A stretch of DNA of 64,000 bases. Origin: Aegilops tauschii subsp. strangulata (lineage: Eukaryota; Streptophyta; Magnoliopsida; Poales; Poaceae). Positions 47,352-58,754 of this stretch are shown piece after piece (within the stretch, counting starts at the first letter, position 1; each line of letters begins with the position of its first letter). The position numbers and the translations under genes are program-made. Below the pieces are notes generated by a model. The model did not search any database, was not told the DNA's origin, and saw only the letters and a program-made list of their open reading frames with translations. The stretch covers positions 196,076,788 through 196,140,787 of the forward strand of contig NC_053036.3 in assembly GCF_002575655.3 (NCBI RefSeq), given 5' to 3'.

Positions 47352-48521
47352 CTATCGTTTTACGCCCTTAGCTAGGCATAAAGTAAGGATATAAGTTTTG
47401 TCATCTTTGGTTCGAGATCCATAAGATGCCCTCATGATTGATTCATATGGTGGCCTAATTATTGTTCTAGGAAAGTGTTCCATACCCTTCCTCAAGGGAA
47501 ATTGGAACTTAATATTGCCTTCTTTCATATCAATCATGGCACCGATAGTACATAAAAACGGTCTACCAAGAATAATTGGACAATACGGTTTGCAATCAAT
47601 ATCAAGAACAGTAAAATCTATGGGCACATAATTCCTATTTGCAAGAATAAGAACATCATTAATTCTTCCCATAGGTTTTTTAATAGTATAATCCGCCAAG
47701 TGCAAATTCAAAGAACATTCTTCAAGATCGGTAAGACCAAGCACATCACATAAAGATTTCGGAATTGTAGAAACACTAGAACCCAAGTCACACAAAGCAA
47801 AACACTCATAATTTTTAATCTTGACTTTGATAGTAGGTTACCATTCATCATGTAATTTTCTAGTAATTGAAACTTCTAATTCCAAATTTTCTTCAAAAGC
47901 TTTCATCATAGCATCAACAATATGTTTAGTAAAAGCTTTATTTTGTTCATAAGCATGGGGTAAATTTATCATGGATTGCAACAAAGAAATACAATCAATC
48001 AAAGAGCAACTATCATAATTAAAGTCTTTGTAATACAAAGGAGTGGGTGCATCACTAGCTAAAGTTTCGACCTCTTCAAACCCACTTTCATCAATTTTCT
48101 CAATAAGATTTTTACACTTCGAATTATCGGGACGCCTTCTAGCTAAAGTTGACTCTTCTCCAGTCCCTTTTTCATAAATCTTAAATTTACAAAACAAGGA
48201 ATCAATAGAAGAAACACCAATCATTTTAAGATCTTCATCACTTTTATCTTCTAACGAGATTGGTTTAGTGGCCATCTTACTTACTAAGGTAGCTTGTGCA
48301 TCGGATATTTTTCCTAGCATCTTAGATTGGAGATTAAAAACTTCTCTACTAATATCATCAAGTTGTTTTGTAATAGCATCTAGCACAACGGAGTGCTCCT
48401 TAAGTTCTTCAGTAAAATACTTATTCTGCCCAAATTGTGTAGTCATATATTCTTTAGTACTTTTCTCAATTTCAAGAAAAATATTTGGGTAAGGAACATC
48501 ATAGTATTTTCTTTGAGGCAT
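47352..48521 (-). pseudogene. N2 gag-protease
   Basis: Starts at the ATG at 48519-48521 (MPQRKYYDVPYPN), shortly after the primer site. The N-terminal half is charged and probably coiled (LDAITKQLDDISREV). A GAA-to-TAA type change at 47838-47840 splits it just before the protease. The downstream frame carries CDLGSSVSTIPKSLCDV (D-L-G site) and PIILGRPFL, and ends at 47352. It is otherwise much better preserved than the N1 copy. The retropepsin-like domain would process the polyprotein. No RT or integrase follows, so replication would have needed enzymes supplied in trans. Confidence 0.82.
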
Positions 48522-48712
48522 AGTGAATACGCAAACAAGAACGCACACAAAAACAGATCCGGTAAGAAAACGGTGAACGGGAAAAGAGGGGCGAATAAAA
48601 CGGCAAATTTTTGAGAAGTGGGGGAGAGGAAAACGAGAGGCAAATGTCAAATAATGTAAATTGCGAGGCGATGAGATTTGTGATTAGGAACCTGGTATAT
48701 GTTGATGATCCT

Positions 48713-48729
48713 CCCCGGCAACGGCGCCA
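48713..48729 (-). other. N2 primer-binding site (tRNA-Asp type)
   Basis: The plus strand reads CCCCGGCAACGGCGCCA, 11 bases from the LTR edge, the normal spacing that N1 lost. Confidence 0.9.
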
Positions 48730-48740
48730 GAAATTCCTTT

Positions 48741-50310
48741 TGATGTCTGCTAGGACTACGTCGGTATTTCCCCAAAGAGGAAGGGATGATGCAGCACAGC
48801 GGCGGTAGGTATTTCCCTCAGATATGAAACCAAGGTTGTCGAACCAGTAGGAGAACCAAGCAACACAACGTAAACAGCCCCTGCACACAAATAACAAACA
48901 CTCACAACCCATCGTGTTAAAGGTGTTGTCAATCCCTTTCGGGTAACGTCGCCTCAAATTGGTGCGTGGACGGGAGAAAGTTTTAATAGATTGAATAAAT
49001 AGATCGCAAATAAAATAAAGTGCAGCAAAGTATTTTTGTATTTTTAGTTTAATAGATCTGAAAATATATGCAAAGAAATGTAGATCACAAAGGCAAATAT
49101 ATGAGAAAGAGACCCTGGGGTCATAGGTTTCACTAGTGGTTCTCTCGAGAAAAATAGCAAACGGTGGGTGAACAAATTACTGTAGGGCAATTGATAGAAA
49201 TTCAAATAAACATGATGATATCCAGGCAATGATCATTACATAGGCATCACGTACAAGATTAGTAGACCGATTCTTGTATACATCTACTACTATTACTCCA
49301 TACATCGACCGCTATCCATCATGCATCTAGTGTATTAAATTCATTGAAAAACGGAGTAATGCAATAAGAACGATGACATGATGTAGACAAGATCTATCTA
49401 TGTAGAGGTAGACCCCATCGTTTTATCCTTAGTAGCAATGATACATACGTGTCGGTTCCCCTTCTGTCACTGGGATCAAGCACTGTAAGATCGAACCCAC
49501 TACAAAGCACCTCTTCCCATTGCAAGATAAATAGATTGAGTTGGCCAAACAAAACCCAAATATCGGAGAAGAAATACGAGGCTATAAGAGATCATGCATA
49601 AAACAGATCAAAGAAACTCAAATACTTTCATGGATATAAAAAGATATAACTGGTCATAAACTCAAAGTTCATCAGATCCCAACAAACACACCGCAAAAAG
49701 AGTTACATCATATGGATTTCCAAGAGACCATTGTATTGAGAATTCAGCGAGAGAGAGGAAGCCATCTAGCTACTAACTATGGACCCTAAGGTCTACAAAG
49801 AACTACTCACGCATCATCGGAGAGGCACCAATGGAGGTGGTGAACCCCATCCGAGATGGTGTCTAGATTGGATCTGGTGCTTCTGGACTCTGCGGCGGGT
49901 GGATCAATATTTTGTCGACTCCCCTAGGGTTTTGGGAATATTGCGGTATTTATAGAGCAAAGAGGCGGTTCGGGGGCACCCGAGGTGGGCACAACCCACC
50001 AGGGTACGCCTGGGCCTCCTAGCGCGCCCTGGTGGGTTCTTCTCTCCTCGGAGCACCCCCCAGGCGCAGCCAGGGCCCATTATGTGTCTTCTAGTATATT
50101 AAAAATCTCCTGGAGTTTCGTTGCATTTGGACTCCGTCTGATATTGATTTCTTGCGATGTAAAAAACATGTAGAAAACAACAACTGGCACTTGGCACTAT
50201 GTCAATAGGTTAGTACCAAAAAAATATATAAAATGATTATAAAACATCCAAGATTGATAATATAACATCATGGAACAATCAAAAATTATAGATACATTGG
50301 AGACGTATCA
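48741..50310 (-). repeat. N2 5' LTR
   Basis: 1570 bp, TGATGTCTGC...GACGTATCA on the plus strand. TATA box (minus) 49948-49957. Followed by the right TSD copy GTGGC (50311-50315). Confidence 0.92.
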
Positions 50311-51454
50311 GTGGCGAGTAGTTGTTTCTGGCAGGGTCTCAGCCAGGAGCGGACGGCTCTACCGGGAGAGGCTTACTAGAGTCCAACTTTCTCCTTTTCC
50401 AGGCCATTGTTGTTGTGGATACGGAGGGCCGAGTAAGATGGAGAACAAAAGTCCCTGGTTCCATAGGAAGCTTCTGAGCAGCACACTTTGAGAGATGACC
50501 AGCTATGCTATTTTCCGCACGAGGTACGTGCTCTGTTTGCAATCCGTCAAAGCGTTCCTCCAATCTTATCACTTCCTCAACGTATGCCTCCATCAATGGG
50601 CTTTGATAATACTTGTTGACTTGTCTCACCACAAGTTGTGAATCTCCTCGAATGATCAACTTCTTAATCCCCAATTCTGCAGCAATCTTGAGCCCGGCAA
50701 GGAGCCCTTCATACTCTGCTGTATTGTTGGTTGCCTCTTCTCGAGAAAAATGCATTTGGACGATGTACTTCAAGTGCTCCCCGGAGGGGGCGACGAGAAG
50801 CACGCCAGCTCCCGCACCTTGCAGGGAAAAGGCACCATCAAAATACATGATCCATTCTTGGGGGGATTCCTTGCCGGGGATAACTGTCTCTCGTACTTCC
50901 TCATCAGGGGTTGGCGTCCATTCAACAATAAACTCTGCCAATGCCCTGCTCTAAATTGTTGATGTGCTCTCAAACTTCAAACCAAAACTGGATAACTCCA
51001 AAGCACACTCCACTATTCTGCCGGTAGCCTCAGTGTTTTGGAGTATCCTTTGCAATGGGAAATGAGTGACAACCATGATCTCGTGGGCTTGGAAGCAGTG
51101 GCGCAATTTCCTTGAGGCCGTGATGAGACCAAAGATCAACTTTTATACGCCAGAGTACCTCGATCTAGCCCCCTGCAATAAGGAGCTGACAAAGTACACT
51201 GGGCGCTGCACCACTTTCTTCCTTGCTGTGTCCTTGGGGTTGCTCTCATTGTCGTGCTCACTACTATCTTGATCCTTCTTTGACTCTGCCGGTCCTTGCT
51301 CACTCTCTGCCTCATCCACTTCCCTCTGCGCCACCAAGGTTGCACTAACCACTTGGTTGGTTGCCGCTAAGTACAGCAACAACGGCTCTTGTGGTTTGGG
51401 AGCAACCAAGGTAGGCACAGAGGACAAGTAGGTCTTCAACTCTTGCAAAGCTGC
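50311..51454 (-). pseudogene. H RNase H and reverse transcriptase C-terminus
   Basis: On the minus strand from the CACTA edge: the RT connection region (ALQELKTYLSSVPTLV, then RPVYFVSSLLQGARSRY), a stop near 51140, a second tether block, a stop near 50945, then RNase H (50339-50941). RNase H shows YFDGAF, TAEYEGLLAGL and RGDSQLVV. The last catalytic aspartate, normally in an A-D-x-L-S-K context, reads IAGHLSK, so it is lost. The domain removes the RNA template strand in reverse transcription. It ends at a TGA near 50339; a short linker then reaches the N2 insertion and continues as integrase at 5809. Confidence 0.87.
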
Positions 51455-51690
51455 CACTACTAGGGAAAAGCCTAGCAGTAGCGCGGGTATTTTGTGTATC
51501 AGTAGCGTGGGTACCCGCGCTACTGATAAGGCGCTGCAGCTAACATGTAGCAGTAGCACGTGTTGACATGCGCTACTGCTATACCTAATTAGCAGCAGCG
51601 CTTCCCATACCAGCGCTACTGCTAAGTGCTTTAGCAGTAGTGTTTTCCTTTCTAGCGCTAAAGAGCGCTACTACTATATTTTCTCATATC
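51455..51690. repeat. CACTA terminal and subterminal repeats
   Basis: More than ten copies of AGTAGCGC- or GCGCTACT-type words in both orientations within about 230 bp of the end. CACTA transposases bind such arrays. Confidence 0.8.
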
Positions 51691-52258
51691 TTTTTTTGCT
51701 GCATATTTGCGATATTGTTGTATAGGTTTTATACAGTATTCTAATCATATCATAAACATGCAATATGCTCATCATATCATACACATAATAGTCTCATCAT
51801 ATCATCCAACACAAATCATGTCGTCACATCATAATCACGATATAGCTATACAAGTTACATGACATGTCTCATCATACATAATGTAGTACTTTTTGAGGCG
51901 TCGGTTTGTATGTTTTGCAGGAACGTTGATTCCTTCACGGTGTGGCAAATCCCGGGCACTCGATATGTCCTAGTTTGTAGCACAAGTCATGCCAAAATTC
52001 ACGGAAAATTTTGGCATGACCTTTGCTAAAAAGTGGACAAATCGAGCGCCTGAAATTTGCCGGAATGGAAATGAATCAACATTCTGGCAAAACATAGGCC
52101 ACTCGGCTTCATTACCTGGAAACAACAAAAGGCCACTTGGGCACAATCAAACCACTTAAATGAAAAGATATAACACGACCACTTCAATGAAAAGATATAA
52201 TCAACAATAATGGAATATGCAAATGAACATCAATGACATATATCATATAACATCAATT
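51691..52258. other. CACTA non-coding DNA with a long imperfect hairpin
   Basis: No gene. 51925-52080 folds on itself: outer GTTGATTCC with GGAATGGAAATGAATCAAC, and a perfect inner stem (51986-51999 with 52007-52020). Ends where the Copia sequence begins. Confidence 0.6.
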
Positions 52259-52760
52259 CTGAAAGTGCGTTATATCGACTAGAGGGGGTGAATAGGTGAT
52301 TTTTATAAATTCGTCACTGAGGAATTTCAGGGTGAGGAAATTCCTAAGCAACGAACTACTTAGCAGCGGAATAAGTACTCAAATGCAAGCATAACAGAGT
52401 AGTAGCACAGTCATCATGATGAAACTAAAACAAGCACAAAGTACAAGTGGCGTAAACACATGATAAGCAGGTTGAAGACAAACTAACTGAAGAAATAGAA
52501 TTGAGGAAATTGAGAAAGTCTTCAGTCAAAGTCTTCGAACATTAACGATCAAGTACTTCAACACGGAAATGAGGAAATGAAAGGGTTGAGGAAATAGAAC
52601 TAGTAGCTCGGTGAAAAAGTGATTTGGTAGACCAGTTCCAACTGCTATGACAGTCATGCGTCTGGTTGGAGCGGCTAGGTATTTAAACCCAGGGACACAC
52701 AGTCCACGCCGTATTCTCCTTGAGCTAAGGTCACATAGACCTCGCCCAATCACTCATGGT
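52259..52760 (-). repeat. Probable Copia 3' LTR region
   Basis: Non-coding stretch after the extra frame. It holds a TTTAAATA motif near 52680. The partner LTR is outside the window, so the limits are uncertain. Confidence 0.45.
52678..52727 (-). promoter_or_regulatory. Possible Pol III (tRNA-like) A and B boxes
   Basis: The minus strand has TAGCTCAAGGAG (52727-52716), a good A-box match, then GGTTTAAATACC (52689-52678), a degenerate B box (consensus GGTTCRANNCC), 26 bases apart. May be a tRNA-derived module in this Copia family; could be chance. Confidence 0.3.
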
Positions 52761-52766
52761 AAGTCT

Positions 52767-55700
52767 TCAGGTGACTTCCAAACCTTCACAGACTCGGTCA
52801 CTCGGCGATCCACAATTTCCTCTTGGATTTTGCTTTGAAGCATTTGCGGCAGTATCATGTGTGGCAGAGTCATCATTGGTGGAATAAGAAGCAGCTTTGC
52901 AAAGCTGTCCATCCAATGGACGAGTGCCTTCATCAATAACAGCAGCCTTGCCCTCCTCATCACCCGAGGAAATATGCCGTTTGGGGACTTCGATTGGGGG
53001 CAAGTAGCTGTGATGATTTAGAATGTCAGCCTTGTAATGAATTGAAGAACTTGTTCTGATGAATATCATAATCCAGGGAGCGTAAGGCTTCAATTCAAAC
53101 GGTGACCACATTGGCCAAAGTCCTCATGAAGAAATCGCAGTAGTTGATAGGAATACCATGTATGATGTTGAAAAGCAGAATCTTCATGATGCCAACAACC
53201 TCTTCTTCATCAGAGTCGTGGCCCTTGATCAGACTAAGGGTTTTCGTCAATATTTTGTATGCTGTTCATGGCACATAGAGCAATTTTTGACAAGCGTAGA
53301 TGAGCCTTGCAACTTCAACGGGAGGACTGACTGGGATTGCATGAAGTAATTCAGAGGCCAGAGCTTTATAGTGAGTGTTTCCAGTCACCCAGTCCAGTAT
53401 CCATGAATTCACATCTTCAACGTTGCTAATGATGTGCAACATGGCATAGAACTGAAGAATGAGGTCTTCATTCCAGTCACAGATGTCGGTGCAGAAGTTG
53501 AGCAACCCAGCGTCATGAAGAACACTGAGGACTGGGGTGAAGCACAGTAGAGACTCCATGTCCACATGACGAATTTGCTCATGGTCAAAGATCTTGTCCT
53601 TCTCGAATAGCAGTGAGGAATAGAAGTTCATCTGGCTAGCAGTCTAAAAACGCTTGCGACGAAGTCGACAGAGTCATAAGGATTGTAGTCAGTGAAGAAA
53701 ATATGCTCATTAAAGAAGTCTTCAGCCTTGAACTTCTTCTTCTTGGAGTGAGGATTTTGTGGCTTGGGCTGAAGATCAGCAGTTGAAGTCATCACAGCCT
53801 CTTGAATCACAGTCCCTGGAGCCACAGGCTGAGGAATCTCAGGAGCAGTGTCATCAGCAGCAGCCTTGGCCTCCATTTCTTCAGCAACATGTTCATCAGC
53901 TCTAGTGGCTAGAACTTCTTCTGGAATAGACAGAAGTGAAGCTTGTCTTTCTTCAGAGCCCGTATGAATTTCTTTAGTTTGGACGGGGGACTGAGGATTT
54001 TGTTGCAGATGGGTGTAAAGTGGTGAATTGGGGTGATGACTTTCCCTGTAGTCATCATTGAGAATTGGCGTTGTACACCCAATATCCACATCCTCATCTT
54101 CTTAATCTATTTCTTCAACGCCTGCCTCTTCAGCTATTAACTGAGGCATGGGCGATGATACCAGCAGAGTTGAAGGTATATTATCTACTTCAATTTCTTC
54201 ATCCAACTGCTCTGACGTAGTAGCAGAAGGATCTTCTTCATCTGATTCACTTGGAATCACATATTCCTCACCAAAGGGAACAATCTCCTTTTATGGAATG
54301 CTTGATAAGGGAACAACATCTATGGGATTTTCATAGGAGCTTGTCAAAGTCTTCACTTTCTTCGGAGCTGAAGACTCTGAAGATGCAGATGCTTTCCTTT
54401 TCTTCACAGTTGCTCGCTCCGCAACCTTGGTTTTTCTTCGCTTCTGATGCAGAAGGAAGGTTAGAACTTGTCATCTGTGCAGGTGTTGCAGTTTCTTCAG
54501 GCGCAACTATTGTAGTTGCCCTGGCATGTTCAGTTTCTTTAGGCGCAGTTGCAGATGCTTCAACTGGCCTGGCTTGTTCTTCAGGCGCAACACTAGAGGT
54601 TGCCCTGGCAGTTTCTTCAGCAGCTAGAATATCTTCATCAGCCCTGGTGCTTTCAGAATCATCAACAGCCTGATTTTCATCAGCTGTGCTTGCATGTTCT
54701 TCATTTGGCTGCGCAGATGCTTCAGCCTAAGCAATTTCATGTTGCGTTGAGGCTGCAACATTTGAGGTGAACCCATTCGCCATTCTGACGAATCTAACCT
54801 TGGCTCCTAGCCAATCTGCACGGTATGTGTCAAATTCATAACTGAGTGTTTTGATCTCAGTTTGCATGGCCACAAGTTCATCTGGAGTCATTTTGACAAC
54901 ATTTTTCTTCAGAAAACGCTCCTTCTTGTACTGAGCTTTCTTCAGTTGCCTGGCCTTTTCAAACTTCCATTTTTCTTCACCTATGAAGGCTATAAACATA
55001 TGACTTTGACGAGGTGTGAGATTGAAATCAGGCATAGGAGTGTTGGGGTTCTTGTGCTAGAGATCTATGAAGTAAAGGATCAACTTGGGATCCAGCAGAA
55101 GAGGCACATTACTGCCTTTGGCTCTAGCGGCCCTTTGCTGTCTATCTCTAATGATTTCTGCTAATTCTTCGTCATCAGCTTCATCTTCACTAGACGGTAC
55201 ATGGAAGGCGACCTACTTCTTGTGAGGACTTGTCCTTGTGCCACGTCCAACAGTGGCCTTAGTCTTCAGCAAAGTTGGGCCAGCTGAGGACTGAGGAGGA
55301 GCTGAAGAACTAGTAGATGCTCCTGAAGCAATTGAGATACCAGTGGTCATTTGGCAAGAGGCGAGATGCGCAGGTGCCGAGGACTTTGCAGCAGCAGCTG
55401 AAGGTTTTGCAATAGTGGGGACTGGAGCTGCTTGAGGAATATGACGTGGGGGCTTTGATGAGCTTGGTCGTGAGGGCATTGCTGAGGAACTGGGCTTGTG
55501 AGCAGGCTTCTTTGGCAAAGCCTTCTTAGGCTTGCTAGCAGAGGCCTCAGCAGCGGCAGCAGTATAATCTTGATTAAATTTCTTCCCTGCTTCTTTGGCC
55601 ATTTTGGCCAATTTAGCTTGCCGCTTGGCCCATTCATGTGGAAAGTCCTCACCACGCTTGATGCTTGTGGGATCAGCTTCTTGGCCAGGTGCCAATGGAG

Positions 55701-56290
55701 GTTTTGGGCAAGGCGGGTGTAAAGCGAATTTCTTCATGTATTTCGGAGTCACATATCTGTACTCCCTCCATTCTCTGGCCCATCTCCTCTCAATTCTCTG
55801 ATTGTGCACCTTGCGCTGATTTTTGGTCTCCTTGCCATGTTTGGTTTCATCAGGAGTGCAATATTCCTCATATATGTCATCAGGAATCTCGAAAGCAGTA
55901 TTCACTTCTGGTCTCTTGCCTCCCTTCTGAGATCTTTTGCCATCTTCCATTTTTTTCAACTGAGGATTTTGAACAATTGAATTTTCTAATGAGGTATGCA
56001 ATTTGTCTTCGAGGAATGCTGCAAATGAGTTAAGTTGATGAGAACCTAGAGATTCAGCAGCGGACATGTGTACCTGTGAACAGAGTATAGGTGCGAAGAA
56101 TTTGGAGAGGTCATATGCGTTCTCAGAAGTTTTTAAAAAGAAACAAGTTTGAGTAATTTGACCAGGGGTGTCTTTAGGAATTTTACTAAGCGTGCTTGAC
56201 TTAGGTTCCAGAGTTGTATAGATTGAAAATCCACACAATTGAGGAATCTTGAGAAAAACGTCGCTTAGAGAAACAAGACAAGAACAAATG
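52767..56290 (-). pseudogene. Copia extra gene downstream of pol
   Basis: Long coding stretch on the minus strand, in pieces: 56238-55213 (341 codons, no stop), 55035-54727, 54089-53628, 53631-53266 and 53111-52767. The first pieces share one frame, split by single stops; frame shifts lie between 54673 and 54089 and near 53640. Near the N-terminus are SLSKIPKDTPGQITQTCFF and a basic region KNQRKVHNQRIERRWAREW. The middle is rich in K, P, A and S with nuclear-localisation-like clusters. Later parts are acidic and helical (AEEMEAKAAADDTAPEIP), then FNEHIFFTDYNPYDSVDF. No signal peptide or clear transmembrane segment, so an envelope role is not supported. Function unknown. It has its own upstream promoter at 56666-56674. 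Confidence 0.65.
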
Positions 56291-56665
56291 CAACTGAGGT
56301 GTTTGAGAGTGTGTAAGTTGAAGAATAAACACCTTTTGAAGATTTTGTGGAAATCATCAGAATCAACAAGGGCAGTAAAATTAGATTTTATTTACCCTTG
56401 ACGAAGAACACGACTAACTGGGAGTAGAAGTTGAGAAGTTCATCCGTTCAGATCTTCCCCGCCCTAACTTGGCGGCGGAAGAAAGCTACGTCGACGGCAG
56501 AGTGAAGATTTCCGCGGCCGGCGCGAGTACGACGGCGACGAGGTCGAGGCAGTGAAGCTCTTCCTCACCGGCGATGATGGAGAGTAGCGGCGGTGCTAGG
56601 TCAGAGAGCTCGAGTGAGGGGAGTGAGCTCGAGTGGGGGTAAATGAGGTAACTGGAGGGTGAGGG
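56291..56665 (-). other. 5' leader of the Copia extra gene
   Basis: GC-rich 56450-56640, with CGCCGCC- and CTCGAGCT-type words like a plant 5' UTR, then AT-rich DNA up to the first codons. A possible donor GGGTAAATAAA is near 56400. The ATG is not clear: the coding frame stays open upstream of 56238 without one, so a spliced or upstream start is likely. Confidence 0.45.
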
Positions 56666-56674
56666 TATTTATAG
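56666..56674 (-). promoter_or_regulatory. TATA box of the Copia extra gene
   Basis: The minus strand reads CTATAAATA, at the edge of a GC-rich leader and about 400 bases before the extra gene. This is not an LTR position, as it lies between pol and the 3' end. Confidence 0.55.
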
Positions 56675-57390
56675 CCGAGGTGAAAAACCGCTCGTCCGAG
56701 GAAAATGGACGAACGTGCCCCTGACCCTTCTCATCCTAGCGACATGTGTCACCCATGTACTGTGAAGTGGAGATCGTGTGAGATCGTGGGTGAATATAAT
56801 AGTCTCATCATGGGATGCGGAATGGTTTGAGTGGCAAAAGCCGAAAATTCAGATAAGAATATTTTAAAGTTTCGTTCGCAAATTCTTCAGCTGACAAGGA
56901 CACAGTGAAGATTTTGAATGGGTTTCAAATAGAACGCACATGAAGAATTTGTGAATAGACTGGGTTGAGTTTAGCATAGAGAGGGACGGGTCCGATCACA
57001 TTCACTTAGCAGAAAAATCAACTTGAAGAATTAGCAATAAGTGAATGCTGTAGAGGACTGAAAACTCAAATATATATAGTCAATGAAGGACACAGTCGAA
57101 AAGAGTGAAGACATTACAAAGTTGAAGAATTTGAACAACTGAGGAATTTCAAAAACTGAAGGAAAACTCAAATTGAAGATTTTCAACTTTTGTTGGTGGC
57201 GTGACCCACCGTATAAGAATAATGATTTCAGAAGCCGCGTACAATTGTCGTAGGCCTCTGAGAATCAAATTTCTTCGTTAATTTCTTCACACTTAGAGGG
57301 TTAGTCTTCATTGATTGAAGAAAAACGTTACTTCGTGTGTTGCACATCTAAGTCATCAATTTTGCATAAATGTTAGGACGTGAGTCCTTT
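56675..57390 (-). other. Copia spacer between RNase H and the internal promoter
   Basis: No gene. AT-rich with recurring GAAGA-type words. The part next to the TATA box could hold upstream elements of the internal promoter. Confidence 0.5.
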
Positions 57391-58754
57391 TCAAAGAACA
57401 TTCGAATATTCTAAGATATTTAGCTTACACCGCAACTTTCTAAATCTCTTCTCATACAAGGGCTTTGTGAAGATATTGGTTAGCTGTTCTTCAGTCTTCA
57501 CGTGCTCGATAGAGATGTCACCCTTCAAGCCATGATCTCGAAGAAAATTATGACGAATCTGGATGTGCTTTGTCTTCGAGTGCTGAACTGGGTCATGAGC
57601 AATCTTGATGGCACTCTCATTGTCACAGTAGAGAGGCACATTCTTCACATTGATGCCATAGTCCTTGAGGGTTTGCTTCATCCATAGCAATTGAGCACAT
57701 CATGAACCAGCATCAATGTACTCATCTTCAGAAGTAGAGAGTGATACACAGTTCTGCTTCTTCGAGGACGAACATACTAAGGATCTCGGAGGAAATGGCT
57801 TGTGCCTGATGTTGACTTGCGGTCCACATGATCACAAGCATAGTCAGAGTCTGAATATCCAATGAGATCAAAAGCCGAGCCCTTATGATACCATAATCCA
57901 AGTGTTGGAGTGTGAGCTAGATATCAAAGAATATGCTTCACAGCCTTATGGTGTGATTCCTTTGGTGTAGCTTGAAAACGGGCACACATGCAAACACTAA
58001 GCATAATATCTGGCCTAGATGCACATAGATACAATAAAGAGCCAATCATGGAGCGGTATACCTTTTGATCGAAGTCAATACCATTTTCATCAGTGCATAG
58101 ATGGCCATTTGTGGGCATAGGGATTTTCATGTCTTAGCAATCTTGCATGCCGAATTTCCTCAACACATCCTTGAGGTATTTCTCTTAAGATATGAAGATG
58201 TCGTTGCGCTGTTGATGAATTTGAAGACCTAAGAAGAATTTCAGTTCTCCCATCATAGACATTTGATATTCCTCACTCATAATATAGGAAAATTCGTCAC
58301 TGTAACGTTGGTCAGTACAACCAAAGATAATATCATCAACATATATTTGGCACATGAATAATTCATCATCATAGGTTTTGGTGAAAAGAGTTGGGTCAAG
58401 TGAACCAAGTTTGAAGCCTTTATTCATGAGGAATTCCTTCAAAGTATCATACCACGCCCGAGGGGCCTGCTTGAGGCCATAGAGGGACTTGTTGAGTCTG
58501 AAGACTTTGTCAGGATGCTTTGGATCTTCAAAACCTGGGGGTTGAGCAACATATACTTCTTCTTCAAGCTTACCATTGAGGAATGCACTTTTCACATCCA
58601 TTTGATATAAGCTGATATTATGATGGTTAGCATAAGCTAGCAATATGCGAATAGCCTCAAGTCTAGCAACAGGTGCAAAAGTTTCATCAAAATCAATTCC
58701 TTCAACCTGTGTGTAGCCTTGAGCTACAAGCCGTGCCTTATTCCTCGCCACAAG
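57391..58754 (-). pseudogene. Copia reverse transcriptase and RNase H
   Basis: 58751-58185 holds [35 protein letters not shown] (first catalytic aspartate), [13 protein letters not shown], and the intact box YVDDIIFG. Stops and shifts follow, then 58130-57924 (YRSMIGSLLYLCASRPDI), and RNase H to 57391, including VPLYCDNESAIKIAHDPV and KTKHIQIRHNFLRDH, then IFTKPL. This order is diagnostic of Ty1/copia. The 5' side is cut at 58754 by Gypsy T, so integrase lies beyond. Several stops between 57700 and 58185 make it inactive even though the polymerase box is intact. Confidence 0.9.

Larger units (their letters stand above)
5810..50310 (-). mobile_element. N2: non-autonomous Gypsy, split by N3
   Basis: Flanked by GTGGC at 5805-5809 and 50311-50315, a 5-bp TSD. 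The 3' LTR is 5810-7372 and the 5' LTR is 48741-50310. The internal region is 7373-7999 plus 45532-48740, interrupted by N3, giving an original length of about 7 kb. It has a tRNA-Asp primer site, a gag-protease frame and a polypurine tract, but no RT or integrase. Same family as N1, which shows the uninterrupted sequence at the N3 insertion point. Confidence 0.9.
4854..51454 (-). mobile_element. H: oldest Gypsy element, split into two pieces
   Basis: Only 4854-5809 and 50311-51454 belong to H; everything between is the N2 nest. The minus-strand order across the gap is RT end, RNase H, linker, integrase, as in a Gypsy polyprotein. The duplicated GTGGC at 5805-5809 and 50311-50315 shows that the two pieces were contiguous before N2 entered. 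The left side is cut by N1 inside integrase and the right side by a CACTA end at 51455. LTRs and gag of H are not in the window. Confidence 0.85.
52259..58754 (-). mobile_element. Copia retrotransposon, 3' half, with extra gene
   Basis: On the minus strand: the end of RT, RNase H (57391), a spacer, an internal promoter, a long extra frame (about 56290 to 52767) and an LTR-like 3' end. The left edge TGAAAGTGCGTTATATCG (52263 onward) adjoins CACTA DNA. Its 5' half (LTR, gag, protease, integrase) lies beyond Gypsy T, outside the window. An extra frame after pol is known in Sirevirus-type Copia elements; membership is not tested. Confidence 0.8.

Noticed and set aside
52767..56290. Envelope-like gene of the Copia element
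   Set aside because: No signal peptide, transmembrane segment or glycoprotein features seen; left as an unknown extra gene.
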